Shown: positions 63,527 through 64,000 of the stretch, in pieces | Position numbering within the stretch: the first letter of the stretch is position 1 | Layout: each line of letters starts with the position of its first letter | Assembly: GCA_004195045.1 (NCBI GenBank) | Contig: SGBC01000001.1 | Span: 124,001-188,000, forward strand | DNA: 64,000 nucleotides | Origin: Candidatus Acididesulfobacter guangdongensis | Lineage (GTDB): Bacteria > SZUA-79 > Acidulodesulfobacterales > Acidulodesulfobacteraceae | Direction of reading: 5' to 3' | The notes under the pieces: generated by a model | What the model was told of the DNA's origin: nothing | What the model saw: only the letters and a program-made list of their open reading frames with translations | Databases searched by the model: none | Position numbers and translations under genes: made by a program

Positions 63527-64000
63527 TATATTCATTATATTATATTGATTATATTAATTGCCTAAATTATATTAATTAACTGTTAACTGACTACACTCTG
63601 ACAACAACTCTCTATGTGCTGGTAGATTATATCATAAACAAAATAAAAATCAAGGATTTAGCAAAACCTTACTCCTGCAATAGAAAATATTTATGCAGTT
63701 CTTTGCTCAGTTAACCCAACTTCACCACTTTTATCATTCTAAAATTATAACCAATTGATATTATTATATTTTATTTTTTATTTTGTAGTCCTCATAGACA
63801 TTTTTATTACTCCATAAATATAATGCTATCAATGTGTTGCTGATAATTATGGTGAAGTTGGGTTAAGCAAAAGATAACTTTCTATTGCAAGATTAAAGCA
63901 AAACTTTAATATCCGATTTAATATTTTTATCGTTATGTTATTTTTGATATAACGTATTATCTTACATTTTTACATTGTAAATATACAATGTCAAGAAATT
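63501..64000. other. Terminal intergenic region with MITE-like element R6
   Basis: Bases 63669-63896 are element R6. The rest is A+T-rich. No gene start with a ribosome-binding site was seen to the window edge. Confidence 0.5.
63669..63896. mobile_element. MITE-like element R6 (228 bp), variant with TTCACCA core
   Basis: Left end TTACTCCTGCAATAGAAA (63669-63686), right end TTTCTATTGCAAGATTAA (63879-63896). Inside, CTCAGTTAACCCAACTTCACC on the left pairs with GGTGAAGTTGGGTTAAGC on the right (imperfect nested inverted repeat), replacing the GGTGTCAG hairpin. The middle contains ACATTTTTATTACTCCATAA, also found in R3. AGCAAAAC directly flanks both sides (63660-63667 and 63897-63904), consistent with an 8-bp target duplication. 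Confidence 0.8.

Overview
The window is a strongly A+T-rich bacterial chromosome segment with ordinary bacterial operons (rpsF-rpsR-yybS-rplI-dnaB, tig-clpP-clpX-hup, tolC-macA-macB). It also carries a soluble heterodisulfide-reductase-type electron-transfer complex (HdrABC plus FlxABCD-like subunits) and a HdrB-containing (type E-like) succinate/fumarate oxidoreductase. This mix, with a DivIVA-domain protein in a cell that has outer-membrane barrels, points to an anaerobic Gram-negative of the Desulfobacterota (former Deltaproteobacteria) or a relative. An acidophilic sulfur-cycling lineage such as the Acidulodesulfobacterales is possible but is only an inference.

Layout. 1-3.1 kb: partial polX, then yggT and a divIVA-domain gene, then a small palindrome/promoter/mini-ORF/terminator unit. 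3.1-5.4 kb: a TDT-family transporter and an outer-membrane channel-like protein. 5.9-9.5 kb: the ribosomal/replication operon. 9.8-16 kb: a B12-binding radical SAM enzyme resembling HpnR, an unusual Nramp-like transporter, a ROK kinase and a secreted PQQ-type propeller. 16-20 kb: three tRNAs, an outer-membrane barrel and a secreted Gln/Asn-repeat protein with possible iron control. 20-26.4 kb: hup, clpX, clpP, tig and an archaeal-type ThrRS. 26.7-34.6 kb: hdrC-hdrB-hdrA-flxD-flxC-flxB-flxA (transcription order). 34.8-42.2 kb: AddB-like and AddA-like recombination nuclease/helicase. 42.5-51.6 kb: rimO, the tripartite MacAB-TolC-type exporter and mtaB. 51.8-58.6 kb: sulfur and RNA genes (iscS, iscR and cysE on one strand; a small thioredoxin-like protein, mnmA, rnc and der on the other). 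58.7-63.5 kb: the Sdh type-E-like cluster and moaC.

How the genes work together. Electron flow dominates: FlxABCD-HdrABC should couple NAD(H) oxidation to ferredoxin and a disulfide/thiol pair, and SdhABE should connect succinate/fumarate to the quinone pool through a HdrB-like subunit in place of haem-carrying membrane subunits. Sulfur-transfer genes (IscS, IscR, CysE, MnmA) and [4Fe-4S] radical SAM methylthiotransferases (RimO, MtaB) serve cofactor and tRNA/ribosome modification.

Structure beyond the genes. Three kinds recur. First, a dispersed family of nested palindromes with an 18-bp terminal repeat (TTAATCCTGCAATAGAAA) and/or a GGAAAAGGTGTC/GACACCTTTTCC hairpin occurs six times; one copy sits between hdrB and hdrA. 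No transposase is visible for it. Second, microsatellite-encoded Asn/Lys/Ser/Thr-rich inserts lie in otherwise conserved enzymes (RimO, MnmA, AddA, AddB, probably DnaB and ThrRS). Third, short imperfect direct duplications occur at gene ends. No phage, CRISPR array, rRNA or complete insertion sequence was seen.
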